The notes under the pieces: model-generated
The model's input: only the letters and a program-made list of their open reading frames with translations
Told to the model about the DNA's origin: nothing
Database searches by the model: none
Position numbers and translations under genes: made by a program
Assembly (NCBI GenBank): GCA_049318165.1
Contig: JBMOGW010000002.1
Span: 1-38,967 of the forward strand
Reading direction: 5' to 3'
From: UBA668 sp049318165
Lineage (GTDB): Bacteria; Actinomycetota; Acidimicrobiia; Acidimicrobiales; Ilumatobacteraceae
Length of the DNA stretch: 38,967 nt
Part shown: in pieces, positions 32,003 to 38,967 of the stretch
How positions within the stretch are numbered: position 1 is the stretch's first letter
How the letters are laid out: each line of letters starts with the position of its first letter

Positions 32003-33415
32003 ATGTCCGACGACGTCTACCGGTCCGCATCCGATCTCCTCGCCGACTTCACCGCCAAGCGGCTGTCACCCGTCGAGTACCTCGAGGTGGTGATCGAGCG
32101 GGTGGAGGCGTGCGAGCCGACCCTCAACGCGGTGATGGACCGCCGTTACGACGAGGCCCGCGTCGAGGCGAGGGCGTCGGCCGACCGTTACGCCCGCGGT
32201 GAGGCGCGTGCGCTCGACGGTGTGCCGGTGGTGGCGAAGGAGGAGCATCCGATGGTCGGCCGCTCGTGGTCGCAGGGCTCGCTCGCGTACGCCGACCAGG
32301 TGGCCGAGATCGACCACCCGATCATCGAGCGTGTGCAGGCCGCCGGCGGCATCATCCACGTGCGCACCACCACTCCCGAGTTCTGCTGTGCCCCCTATTG
32401 CCACAGCCGCATCTGGGGCATCACCCGTAACCCATGGAACACCGACTTCTCGCCCGGCGGCTCGTCGGGCGGCACCGGCGCCGCGTTGGCCGCCGGGTAC
32501 GCGCCGATCGGCACGGGCAGCGACATCGGCGGGTCGATCCGCATCCCGGCGTCGCTGAGCGGTGTCGCCGGCTTCAAGCCGCCGTGGCAGCGTGTGCCCG
32601 CGCTGCCGCCGTACAACCTCGACCAGTTCTGCCACGACGGCCCGCTCGGCCGCACCGTGGCCGACTGTGCGTTGCTGGAGGACGTCATCGCCGGTGCCCA
32701 CTGGCGCGACCCCGCGTCGCTGCCGCATCCGCCGCGCGTGCACGACGCCGGCGACTCGGTCCGCGGCATGCGCATCGCCGTGTGCGTGCACCTCGGCGAC
32801 TGGCCGGTCGACCCGGCGGTCGTCGCCAACACCCGCCGCGTCGCCGCATCTCTGGCAGAGGCGGGTGCGGTGGTGGAGGAGGTGACGCTGCCGTGGTCGA
32901 TCGCCGACATCTGGGAGGCGTCGCAGGCCCACTTCCGCACGATCATGGGCGCGGGCATCAGCGCGATCAACGACGAGCACGGCGAACTGCTCAGCGACTA
33001 CACCGTCGCGTTCGCGCAGAGCATGGCGGGTGGCGGCCTCGGCTACTACGAGGGGCTCGAGCTGGAGGGCGCGCTGTGGGAGCCGGTCGGCCGGCTGTTC
33101 CAGACGCACGACGCACTGGTGTGTCCCACGATGGCCACCGACGGTTACCGTTGCGGCGAGTCGTACCTCGACGGCATGGACATCGGCGACGGCAGCGTGG
33201 TGCACCACATCCTCGGTGCGATGACACTGCCGTTCAACATCCAGTCGCGCTGCCCGGTGCTGAGCGTCCCGTCGGGCGTCGCCGCCAACGGCGTGCCCAC
33301 CGGCGTGCAGGTGGTGGCCCGCCCGTACGACGACGTCACGGCCTTCCGCGTCGGCGCTGCCGTCGAGGCCACCGGTGTGGGCTTCACCCACCCCACCTGG
33401 CGCCCGACGCTCTGA
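32003..33415 (+). CDS. Amidase signature family hydrolase
   Basis: 470 aa from ATG 32003. The Ser-cisSer-Lys triad is readable: Lys79 in VVAKEEH, the cis-Ser155 in SPGGSSGGTGAA and the nucleophile Ser178 in GSDIGGSIRIPA. It has no signal peptide. The family hydrolyses amides and some carbamates. Its divergent promoter shares an island operator with the CoA ligase, so it may release a free acid or amine from an amide of the catabolised compound (for instance a carnitine amide or N-acyl derivative); this is inference. The distal part (about 240-470) is typical of the family. The gene ends before a hairpin shared with the acyl-CoA dehydrogenase gene. Confidence 0.92.
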   Translation: MSDDVYRSASDLLADFTAKRLSPVEYLEVVIERVEACEPTLNAVMDRRYDEARVEARASADRYARGEARALDGVPVVAKEEHPMVGRSWSQGSLAYADQVAEIDHPIIERVQAAGGIIHVRTTTPEFCCAPYCHSRIWGITRNPWNTDFSPGGSSGGTGAALAAGYAPIGTGSDIGGSIRIPASLSGVAGFKPPWQRVPALPPYNLDQFCHDGPLGRTVADCALLEDVIAGAHWRDPASLPHPPRVHDAGDSVRGMRIAVCVHLGDWPVDPAVVANTRRVAASLAEAGAVVEEVTLPWSIADIWEASQAHFRTIMGAGISAINDEHGELLSDYTVAFAQSMAGGGLGYYEGLELEGALWEPVGRLFQTHDALVCPTMATDGYRCGESYLDGMDIGDGSVVHHILGAMTLPFNIQSRCPVLSVPSGVAANGVPTGVQVVARPYDDVTAFRVGAAVEATGVGFTHPTWRPTL

Positions 33416-33434
33416 CCCTTCCCGCCGAACTGAA

Positions 33435-33464
33435 GTTCCCGCCGAACTTAAGTTCTGCGGGAAC
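33435..33464. terminator. Bidirectional hairpin terminator with nearby direct repeat
   Basis: GTTCCCGCCGAAC (33435-33447), a TTAA loop and GTTCTGCGGGAAC (33452-33464) form a 13-bp stem with one mismatch between convergent genes. The left arm is part of a direct repeat, since CCGCCGAACT-AAGTTC occurs twice from about 33422 to 33456. Confidence 0.6.
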
Positions 33465-33465
33465 C

Positions 33466-34626
33466 TCAGGCGCCGTAGGGGCGCAGCATCGAGCGGCTGA
33501 TGATGTGCCGCTGGATCTCGCTCGTGCCGTCCCAGATGCGGTCGACGCGAGTGTCGCGCCACATCCGCTCGAGCGGCAGCTCGTCCATCAGTCCCATACC
33601 GCCGAGGATCTGGATGGCCTCGTCGGTGACGAACTGGCACATCTCGCTGGAGAACACCTTGGCCATCGCCATGTCCTCGTCGGTGGCCTTGCCCTGCGCG
33701 TCCAGCCAGGCGGCGCGCAGCGTCAACAGCTCGGCGGCCTCCAGCTGGGTGCGCATGTCGGCGAGCTTGAACGACACGCCCTGGAACTTGCCGATCTGCT
33801 GGCCGAACTGCTCGCGGGTGGCGGCCCACTCGGTGGCGATGCCCAGCGCTCGACGCGCACGGCCGACGCACACCGCGGCCACCTGCAGACGGGTGCTGCC
33901 CAGCCACTCGTTGGCGGCGTCGAAGCCGCGGTGCTCCTCGCCGAGGATGTTGCGCACCGGCACGCGGCAGTTGTCGAAGTTGATGATCAGGTTGTGGTAG
34001 CCGCGGTTGCTGACGCAGTTGTAGCCGTGCACGACCTCGCAGCCGGGAGTGTCGAAGTCCACCAGGAAGCCGGTGATCTTCTTCTTCGGACCCTTGCTGG
34101 TCATCTCCTCGCCGCTGGCCGCGAACAGGATCACGTAGTCGGCCAGGTCGGCGTGGCTGATGAAGTGCTTCACACCGTTGATGACGTAGTCGTCGCCGTC
34201 GCGCACGGCGCTGCACTTCATGCCGCGCACGTCGCTGCCGGCATCGGGTTCGCTCATCGCCATGCAGTCGACGCGTTCGCCGCGGATGGTGGGGATGAGG
34301 AACTCCTCGATCTGGTCGCCCTGGCAGGCGCGCAGGATGTTGGACGGGCGGGCGACGATGTACTGCAGGGCGTACGACGTGGCGCCGAACTCGCGGTCCA
34401 CCAGCGTGACACCGAAGCTGTCGAGTCCGCCGCCGCCGAGCTCCTCGGGCATGTTGGCCGCGTAGAGGCCGGCGTCGATCGACTTGCGCTTGATCTCCGC
34501 GACCAGGTCCTTCGGCACGTCGCCGAGCTTCTCGACCATGTCCTCGTGCGGCATCAGCTCCTTCTCGGTGAAGGTGCGGACCGTGTCGACGATCATCTGC
34601 TGCTCGTCGCTGAGCTCGAACATCAT
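33466..34626 (-). CDS. Acyl-CoA dehydrogenase, candidate gamma-butyrobetainyl-CoA dehydrogenase
   Basis: 386 aa from ATG 34626, placed 8 nt after an AAGGAG ribosome-binding site and overlapping the upstream stop (ATGA); a second ATG follows at once. It has the standard acyl-CoA dehydrogenase layout (SEPDAGSDVRG, VINGVKHFISHAD, REQFGQQIGKFQ, ILGGMGLMDE). At the place of the usual catalytic Glu (YEGT in MCAD) it has Asp366 (RIWDGTSEIQR), which is unusual; E. coli CaiA, from memory, also departs from Glu there. In this context it may oxidise gamma-butyrobetainyl-CoA to crotonobetainyl-CoA, the substrate of the CaiD-like hydratase. Other short branched substrates are possible. Confidence 0.85.
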   Translation of the reverse strand: MMFELSDEQQMIVDTVRTFTEKELMPHEDMVEKLGDVPKDLVAEIKRKSIDAGLYAANMPEELGGGGLDSFGVTLVDREFGATSYALQYIVARPSNILRACQGDQIEEFLIPTIRGERVDCMAMSEPDAGSDVRGMKCSAVRDGDDYVINGVKHFISHADLADYVILFAASGEEMTSKGPKKKITGFLVDFDTPGCEVVHGYNCVSNRGYHNLIINFDNCRVPVRNILGEEHRGFDAANEWLGSTRLQVAAVCVGRARRALGIATEWAATREQFGQQIGKFQGVSFKLADMRTQLEAAELLTLRAAWLDAQGKATDEDMAMAKVFSSEMCQFVTDEAIQILGGMGLMDELPLERMWRDTRVDRIWDGTSEIQRHIISRSMLRPYGA

Positions 34627-35705
34627 GAGGGTGTCTCCTTGCGGGCGGGCAGCCGCATCACGGAGCCGACCTGAGTTGGGATGGGGAGTGCGGCGTGACT
34701 GGCGGCGATTGCCTGCAGCGCGGCCGCGACATCGGGGAGGATCGGCGCACTGCGGCCGGCCTCCATGTCGACGTGCACGAGCATCTGCTCGGCCGTGCAC
34801 AGCAGACCGCCGTCGTCGCCGTGCAGCATCGAGTGGATGAGGTGCACGCGCTTCGCGTCGACGCCGATGATCTGTGTGTGGAACTCGATCGGCTCGTGCA
34901 CCGCCACTTCGCGCACGTAATGGATGTGCGTCTCGACGGTGTAGAAGCTGTGGCCGGCGGCGCGGTAGGCCTCGTCGTCGCCGATGTAGCGGAACAACGC
35001 GTCGCTGGCCCAGCCGGCGGCCGTCAGGTATGCGCTCTCGGTCATGTGCGCGTTGTAGTCCACCCACTCCGGCTCGACGGGCGTGCGGTACAGCGCCAGG
35101 GGAGCGGCCGGCACCTCGCCCGGCTGCCAGCGTGAGGGTGCCCCGGACGCGAAGCGCACGGCCTCGTGGTGGGCGATCGCCTCGCCGGCGCCCTTGCCGG
35201 ACGGACGCAACGCACGCATCACGGCGATCACGGCATCGGGGTCGCCGTCGGTGAGCTGCACCAGGCCCTCGCCGAGCTGCCAGCGCTCGTGTGCCGGCGC
35301 ATCCGCGGCGATCGGCGCCATGCCCATCGACCGGTACAGCTCGGTGAGCGCAGCGGCGTGCGGGCCGTCGATCTCGACCAGCGGCACCAGGTGCACGGGC
35401 GTGCAGCCGCGCGCCGTCGAGTCGTCCGCGACCAGACCGGTGGCCCCGGCCGGCAGCGCGGCTCCGACGGCGTGCACCAGACGCGCCGACGCGAGGTCGC
35501 CGTCGTCGGCGAGGCGCAACCGCTCGGGTGACGACCCGGGGAACAGGCCCAGACGATCGGACTCGGGCCAACGTGCCCGCACCCCGTCGCGTACAGTGTC
35601 GGCGTCATCGGTGGGGCACGCGACCGCGACGTCGAATCCCGACGCGAGGTACCTCGTGACCCATTCGGCAGCGCGGGAGCCCCCTCCCACCACGACGACG
35701 TGCAT
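34623..35705 (-). CDS. Degenerate carnitine-dehydrogenase domain fused to hotdog thioesterase
   Basis: 360 aa. The C-terminal 155 residues (about 207-360) are a 4HBT-like hotdog thioesterase with WVDYNAHMTES (candidate catalytic Asp216), closely matching the thioesterase half of the dehydrogenase fusion at 36810-38294. The first 200 residues align with that protein's dehydrogenase half in pieces: GGGSRAAEWVTRYLASG with its NAD-binding loop, TPVHLVPLVEI with its NPVYLMPLTEI, and DAVIAVMRALRPSGKGAGE with the linker helix. About 130 residues, including most of the C-terminal dehydrogenase domain, are absent, and the catalytic His (HPFNP) reads R-G-C-T-P. The dehydrogenase half is therefore probably inactive. 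It may be the thioesterase for carnitinyl- or betainyl-CoA. It is in an operon with the acyl-CoA dehydrogenase and is leaderless by spacing. Confidence 0.82.
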   Translation of the reverse strand: MHVVVVGGGSRAAEWVTRYLASGFDVAVACPTDDADTVRDGVRARWPESDRLGLFPGSSPERLRLADDGDLASARLVHAVGAALPAGATGLVADDSTARGCTPVHLVPLVEIDGPHAAALTELYRSMGMAPIAADAPAHERWQLGEGLVQLTDGDPDAVIAVMRALRPSGKGAGEAIAHHEAVRFASGAPSRWQPGEVPAAPLALYRTPVEPEWVDYNAHMTESAYLTAAGWASDALFRYIGDDEAYRAAGHSFYTVETHIHYVREVAVHEPIEFHTQIIGVDAKRVHLIHSMLHGDDGGLLCTAEQMLVHVDMEAGRSAPILPDVAAALQAIAASHAALPIPTQVGSVMRLPARKETPS

Positions 35706-35708
35706 TGA

Positions 35709-35724
35709 CTAAATATACATTCAG
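35709..35724. promoter_or_regulatory. Island operator site D (variant), tetR autoregulation
   Basis: On the minus strand this reads CTGAATGTATATTTAG, an AT-rich palindrome in the 37-nt region between tetR and the divergent thioesterase fusion. It keeps the CTGAATG half of sites A-C but has a diverged centre and right arm. It overlaps the -10-like TATATT of the thioesterase gene. Confidence 0.5.
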
Positions 35725-35742
35725 GATTGGACCGAACCCCAG

Positions 35743-36354
35743 ATGCCGAGACCCCGACTCGACCATGTCCGCAAGGCGCAGATCCTCTCCGCCGCGGCCG
35801 AGGTGCTGTCGGAGCGCGGCTATGCCAACGCTCGCGTGGTGGACATCGCGAAGACGGCCGGCACCAGTCCGGCGGCCATCCTGTACTGGTTCGACGGCAA
35901 GGACGGTCTGCTCGCCGAGGCACTGAAGCTGCGCGAGCAGGAGTTCCACGACCGCTACACCGTGGCCGCCGACGACGCCACCACGGCCTCCGAACGGCTG
36001 CGCGTGCTGGTGGAGGCGATGTTCCACCACTACGACTGGAAGCTGTGGATGGAGCTGTCGGTGCTGGCGTTGCGAGACGAACACGCCGCGGCCGAACGCG
36101 ACCGCCTCGACCGCCGCTGGCGAGCCGCGCTGCGCGCCACCATTCGCGAGGGCCAGCAGAGCGGCGAGTTCAGCGACGGCGACGCCGACGAAATGATGTT
36201 CGTCCTCGCCGCGCTGCTCGACGGCACCGCGCCGCTGCTCGCCGTGAAGGCGAAGGGCGTCACCAAGGAGCGCGTCGAGCGGGTGTGGCTGGCCGAGGCA
36301 GCCCGGCTGCTCGGACCGGGGTTCGACTCCCGCCCGTTGAAGCGGACGCGTTGA
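35743..36354 (+). CDS. TetR-family regulator, BetI-like
   Basis: 203 aa. The N-terminal TetR HTH covers about residues 10-58 (KAQILSAAAEVLSERGY, then VVDIAKTAGTSPAAILYWFDGKDGLL). The all-helical ligand domain contains WKLWMELSVLALRDEH, as in the BetI/TetR_C_6-type subgroup; BetI itself senses choline. It sits inside the quaternary-amine island, divergent from the thioesterase-fusion operon, with a palindrome in between, and is the obvious candidate to bind the repeated CTGAA-N7-TCAG sites and to respond to a CoA ester or quaternary amine. Its stop overlaps the start of a small membrane protein gene (TGATG). Confidence 0.9.
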   Translation: MPRPRLDHVRKAQILSAAAEVLSERGYANARVVDIAKTAGTSPAAILYWFDGKDGLLAEALKLREQEFHDRYTVAADDATTASERLRVLVEAMFHHYDWKLWMELSVLALRDEHAAAERDRLDRRWRAALRATIREGQQSGEFSDGDADEMMFVLAALLDGTAPLLAVKAKGVTKERVERVWLAEAARLLGPGFDSRPLKRTR

Positions 36355-36797
36355 TGGCCGCCGACGTCATCCGTGTGCGGTCGTCGCAACGGATCGCTGC
36401 GACGATCTTCGCGGTCGGGTGGTTCTTCGCCGCAGGCGGCACCATCGTGCTGATGGCCTGGATGAACCTGTGGGTGCTCGTCGGGCTGGCGGCGGTCACC
36501 GCGGTCGCCGTCGAGGTGCTCGTGGTGCGTGCCGCCTCCGTGCGACTGGTGCTCGAACCCGAGCGGATCACCGTCGCCAACCACATCCGCACCCACCGCC
36601 TCGCTCGGTCGCAGGTGGCCGACTTCGACGTGGTCCGCTGGACCAACCCCACCGGCGAGTACGTGACGGTGGCCCTCGTGCTCGTCGATGGTGGCGAGCC
36701 CGTGCGGGTGGAGGCGTCGGCCGTGCACGACGGCAACCAGCACGAACTCGACCCCGTGCTCGACCGTCTCGACGACTGGCGCTTCCGCCGCCGCTGA
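36354..36797 (+). CDS. Small membrane protein with PH-like C-terminal domain
   Basis: 147 aa from ATG 36354, which overlaps the tetR stop (TGATG). Two transmembrane helices (about residues 14-35 and 40-60) are followed by a soluble beta-rich domain of about 85 residues (VRLVLEPERITVANHIRTHRL, then a strand pattern and a C-terminal helix) like the bacterial PH domains of small actinobacterial membrane proteins. No enzymatic motif is present. It is probably co-transcribed with tetR; a link to the catabolic genes is not evident. It is convergent with the carnitine dehydrogenase gene 13 nt downstream. Confidence 0.75.
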   Translation: MAADVIRVRSSQRIAATIFAVGWFFAAGGTIVLMAWMNLWVLVGLAAVTAVAVEVLVVRAASVRLVLEPERITVANHIRTHRLARSQVADFDVVRWTNPTGEYVTVALVLVDGGEPVRVEASAVHDGNQHELDPVLDRLDDWRFRRR

Positions 36798-36809
36798 GCG
36801 AATGGCCTG

Positions 36810-38294
36810 CTAGCGCTGGCCGATGCTGCGCCCGGCGTTGGCCGGGGCGGGGAGCGCCGCGTGGTGCGCGCCGATCTCGTCGAGCCGGGCGATCATCTCG
36901 TCGCTCGCCGGGACGGCCTTGTCGATGCGCGTGTCGACGTGCAGCAGCATGTGCTCCGCGGTCGCGACGACCGTGCCGTCCGAGTCGCGCTGCATCACCG
37001 TGAACACGCGCATCTTCTTCGGGCCGTGCTCCATCAACTGCACCGTGCACGACAGCGGTTCGCCGGCGCGTGCCTGCGCCGCGAAGTTCACGTGGCTCTC
37101 GACGGTGAACCAGCTGTGGCCGCCCGCGAGGTAGGCGTCGTCCATGCCGATGAGCCGCAGGAACCGATCGATCGTCTCGCTCGACAGCTGGAAGTAGCGG
37201 CTGTCGTTCATGTGGCCGTTGTAGTCCACCCAGTCGGTGGGCACCCGTACCTCGTGCAGACGCAGCGGTGCAGCGAGGTCGTGCGCCGAGGCGTCGACAC
37301 CGATGCGCTCGAACAGCACACGCTCGTAGCGATCGAGCACCTCGCCGGCGCCGTACTGCTGGGTGCGCAGCCCCTGCATCACGGCGACGAGGCAGTCGTC
37401 GCGCAGCGCCTCGAGCTCGCGGATGGTGGCGCTGCCGGCCTGCTCGTCGCTCTGCGACACGATGGCGTCGAGCAGCTCGTCGGTCAGTTCGGGGACGTCC
37501 ATCAGCTTCGTCCACGGCCACTTCAGCGCCGGCCCGAACTGCGCCATGAAGTGGCGCATGCCGGCCTCGCCGCCGGCGATGCGGTACACGAGGAACGTGC
37601 CCATGAAGCTCCAGCGCAGACCGGGACCGAAGCGCATCGCGTCATCGATCTGCTCGGCCGTGGCGACGCCGTCGTTGATCATCCACAACGCCTCGCGCCA
37701 GAGGGCCTCCATCAGCCGGTCGGCGACGAAGCCGTCGATCTCCACATCGAGGTGCAGCGGGCGCATGCCGATGGCCGTGTAGACCTCGGCGGCGCGCTGC
37801 TTGGCGGTGTCCGACGTCGCCGCGCCGCCGCAGATTTCGGTGAGCGGCATGAGGTACACCGGGTTGAACGGGTGGCCCACCACCAGGCGCTCGGGGTGAG
37901 TCATGCCCTCCTGCATCACCGTCGGCAGCAGGCCCGACGTGCTCGAGCCGAACACCACGTGGGCAGGTGCCACGGCACTGGCGCGGCGCAGCAGCATCTG
38001 CTTCAGCTCCATCCGCTCCGGCGCGCTCTCCTGCACGAAGTCGACGTCGGTGGCGGCCTCCTCCGGCGTGGCGACGAACGTGAGGGTGCCTTCCGGCGGC
38101 AACGCCGGCATGTACAGCTTGGTGAGGGCGCGGCGGGCGTTGGCCATCACCTCACCGACCTTCCGCGGCGCCTCCGGGTCCGGGTCGTACAACTTCACGT
38201 CGACACCGTTGAGGAGGAACCGGGCGGCCCATCCACCGCCGATGACACCGCCGCCGAGGAGGCCGACGGTCTGCAGGCCGGGGATCGGGCTCAT
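36810..38294 (-). CDS. L-carnitine dehydrogenase fused to betainyl-CoA thioesterase
   Basis: 494 aa. Residues 1-320 form a 3-hydroxyacyl-CoA-dehydrogenase-like enzyme: NAD-binding GLLGGGVIGGGWAARF (11-26) followed by DVKLYDPDP, catalytic His141 in GHPFNPVYLMPLTEI, and an all-helical C-terminal domain. This matches L-carnitine dehydrogenase (CdhA), which makes 3-dehydrocarnitine. Residues about 345-494 are a hotdog thioesterase with WVDYNGHMNDS (candidate catalytic Asp357), like CdhB, which hydrolyses betainyl-CoA to glycine betaine. Such CdhA-CdhB fusions are known in rhizobia. It starts 1 nt after the stop of the BKACE gene (TGA-C-ATG), as expected for the cdhC-cdhA pair. Joining the first and last steps in one chain fits the pathway. 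Confidence 0.9.
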   Translation of the reverse strand: MSPIPGLQTVGLLGGGVIGGGWAARFLLNGVDVKLYDPDPEAPRKVGEVMANARRALTKLYMPALPPEGTLTFVATPEEAATDVDFVQESAPERMELKQMLLRRASAVAPAHVVFGSSTSGLLPTVMQEGMTHPERLVVGHPFNPVYLMPLTEICGGAATSDTAKQRAAEVYTAIGMRPLHLDVEIDGFVADRLMEALWREALWMINDGVATAEQIDDAMRFGPGLRWSFMGTFLVYRIAGGEAGMRHFMAQFGPALKWPWTKLMDVPELTDELLDAIVSQSDEQAGSATIRELEALRDDCLVAVMQGLRTQQYGAGEVLDRYERVLFERIGVDASAHDLAAPLRLHEVRVPTDWVDYNGHMNDSRYFQLSSETIDRFLRLIGMDDAYLAGGHSWFTVESHVNFAAQARAGEPLSCTVQLMEHGPKKMRVFTVMQRDSDGTVVATAEHMLLHVDTRIDKAVPASDEMIARLDEIGAHHAALPAPANAGRSIGQR

Positions 38295-38295
38295 G

Positions 38296-38967
38296 TCAGC
38301 GCTTCACCAGCTTGAGCTGATCGCGCACGGCCTGGGCGCTCATCGTGCGCACACCCATCGTGTCGAGCAGCGTCTTCGCCTTCTCCACCAGCATCGCGTT
38401 GGTGGCCAGCTGGCCGGGACCGGCATAGAGGTTGTCCTCCAGGCCGACGCGCACGTTGCCACCCGCCAGCACCGCCTGGGCGACGAACGGGATCTGCATG
38501 CGCGAGATGCTGAACGCCGAGAACACGCAGTCGTTCGGCAGGTTGTTGACGAGGGCCATGAACGTGGTCGGGTCGTCCGGTGCGCCGTAGGCGATGCCCA
38601 TGCACAGCTGGATCATGATCGGGTCGTCCAGCAGGCCGTCCTTGATCATCTCCTTCACCTGCACCAGGTGGCCGGTGTCGAACACCTCCAGCTCGGGCCG
38701 CACACCCAGTTCCTGCACCTGGCGGGCCATGGCGCGCAGCACGGCGGGGGTGTTGACCATGATGTAGTCGCCGCCCGAAGCGAAGTTCATCGTGCCGCAG
38801 TCGAGCGTGCAGATCTCGGGCAGCAGGGTGCGCACGTGGTCGAGGCGCTCGGTGGCACCGGCCATGTCGGTGCCGTCCGGGTTCAGCGGCAGCACGTTCT
38901 CGTCGCCGCCCAGCACCATGTCGCCGCCCATGCCGGCGGTGAGGTTGATCACCACGTCGACGTCGGC
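38296..38967 (-). CDS. BKACE family enzyme, putative 3-dehydrocarnitine cleavage enzyme (5'-truncated)
   Basis: 224 residues are visible; the frame continues past the right edge, so the N-terminus, including the family's zinc-binding His-x-His, lies outside. Visible parts match beta-keto acid cleavage enzymes (DUF849): INLTAGMGG, ICTLDCGTMNF, PELEVFDTGHL, GIAYGAP, and VRVGLEDNLY, where the Glu is a usual zinc ligand. In CdhC-type members, 3-dehydrocarnitine plus acetyl-CoA gives betainyl-CoA plus acetoacetate. Its position directly upstream of the dehydrogenase-thioesterase fusion strongly supports that substrate over other beta-keto acids. Confidence 0.88.
   Translation of the reverse strand, partial: ADVDVVINLTAGMGGDMVLGGDENVLPLNPDGTDMAGATERLDHVRTLLPEICTLDCGTMNFASGGDYIMVNTPAVLRAMARQVQELGVRPELEVFDTGHLVQVKEMIKDGLLDDPIMIQLCMGIAYGAPDDPTTFMALVNNLPNDCVFSAFSISRMQIPFVAQAVLAGGNVRVGLEDNLYAGPGQLATNAMLVEKAKTLLDTMGVRTMSAQAVRDQLKLVKR

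Noticed and set aside
33466..35571. Single 701-codon frame that could fuse the acyl-CoA dehydrogenase to upstream sequence
   Set aside because: The extension is the wrong-frame shadow of the thioesterase fusion gene. A good AAGGAG site and the ATGA overlap place the true start at 34626.
1..38967. tRNA, rRNA, CRISPR array, insertion sequence or prophage genes
   Set aside because: I looked for these and saw none; the repeated sequences present are the coding modules and the short regulatory palindromes already listed.

Overview
The window is about 39 kb of very GC-rich DNA (roughly 70% by eye). It has actinobacterial traits: strong G/C bias at third codon positions, GTG starts, stop-start overlaps (ATGA, GTGA, TGATG), and several -10-like TANNNT boxes only 6-8 nt before a start codon, which suggests leaderless mRNAs. 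Gene content (many acyl-CoA dehydrogenases and hydratases, BKACE, PotA-type ABC ATPase, NarL-type two-component pair) fits an environmental heterotrophic actinomycete. An Acidimicrobiia (Ilumatobacter-like) origin is my guess, not something I can prove from the sequence.

Layout. (1) 1-4705: a 5'-truncated GAF-domain gene overlapping a cytoplasmic subtilase; a small gene encoding a protein with three (A)EGH repeats; a Crp/Fnr-type regulator divergent from a NarL/LiaS-type histidine kinase and its response regulator. (2) 4706-19980: three tandem giant secreted paralogues of about 1,580-1,590 aa. Each has a signal peptide and three copies of an unnamed Cys-containing module (FPxW[FY]xDxxG start) separated by choice-of-anchor-D/ASH-like Ig domains. 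A CRP-type palindrome TGTGAC-N4-GTCAC lies 262-276 bp before each start codon. (3) 19981-24584: beta-CASP metallo-hydrolase with an HD-domain protein, a small basic protein, an acyl-CoA dehydrogenase and a dienelactone-hydrolase-like protein. (4) 24623-38967: a quaternary-amine (L-carnitine / gamma-butyrobetaine / glycine betaine) catabolic island.

The island contains a CaiD-type crotonobetainyl-CoA hydratase, an NDP-forming acyl-CoA ligase (possible CaiC substitute), an acyl-CoA dehydrogenase, an L-carnitine dehydrogenase fused to a hotdog thioesterase, a BKACE enzyme (3-dehydrocarnitine cleavage, cut by the window end), and a Rieske oxygenase with the E-x-x-H mononuclear-iron motif of quaternary-ammonium oxygenases. 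It also holds an amidase, a class III aminotransferase with a PhyH-type dioxygenase, an orphan ABC ATPase and a TetR regulator. A plausible flow is gamma-butyrobetaine or crotonobetaine -> CoA ester -> crotonobetainyl-CoA -> carnitinyl-CoA -> carnitine -> 3-dehydrocarnitine -> betainyl-CoA + acetoacetate -> glycine betaine -> dimethylglycine.

Two things in the island look new. First, a 16-bp operator-like sequence (CTGAA-N7-TCAG) recurs in three divergent intergenic regions, and a related AT-rich palindrome sits next to tetR, which suggests one regulon. Second, a paralogue of the dehydrogenase-thioesterase fusion has lost most of its dehydrogenase domain and the catalytic His, but keeps an intact-looking thioesterase. 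Together with the tandem giant proteins and their shared operator, these are the main candidates for undescribed biology. No tRNA, rRNA, CRISPR array, transposase or prophage gene was recognised.
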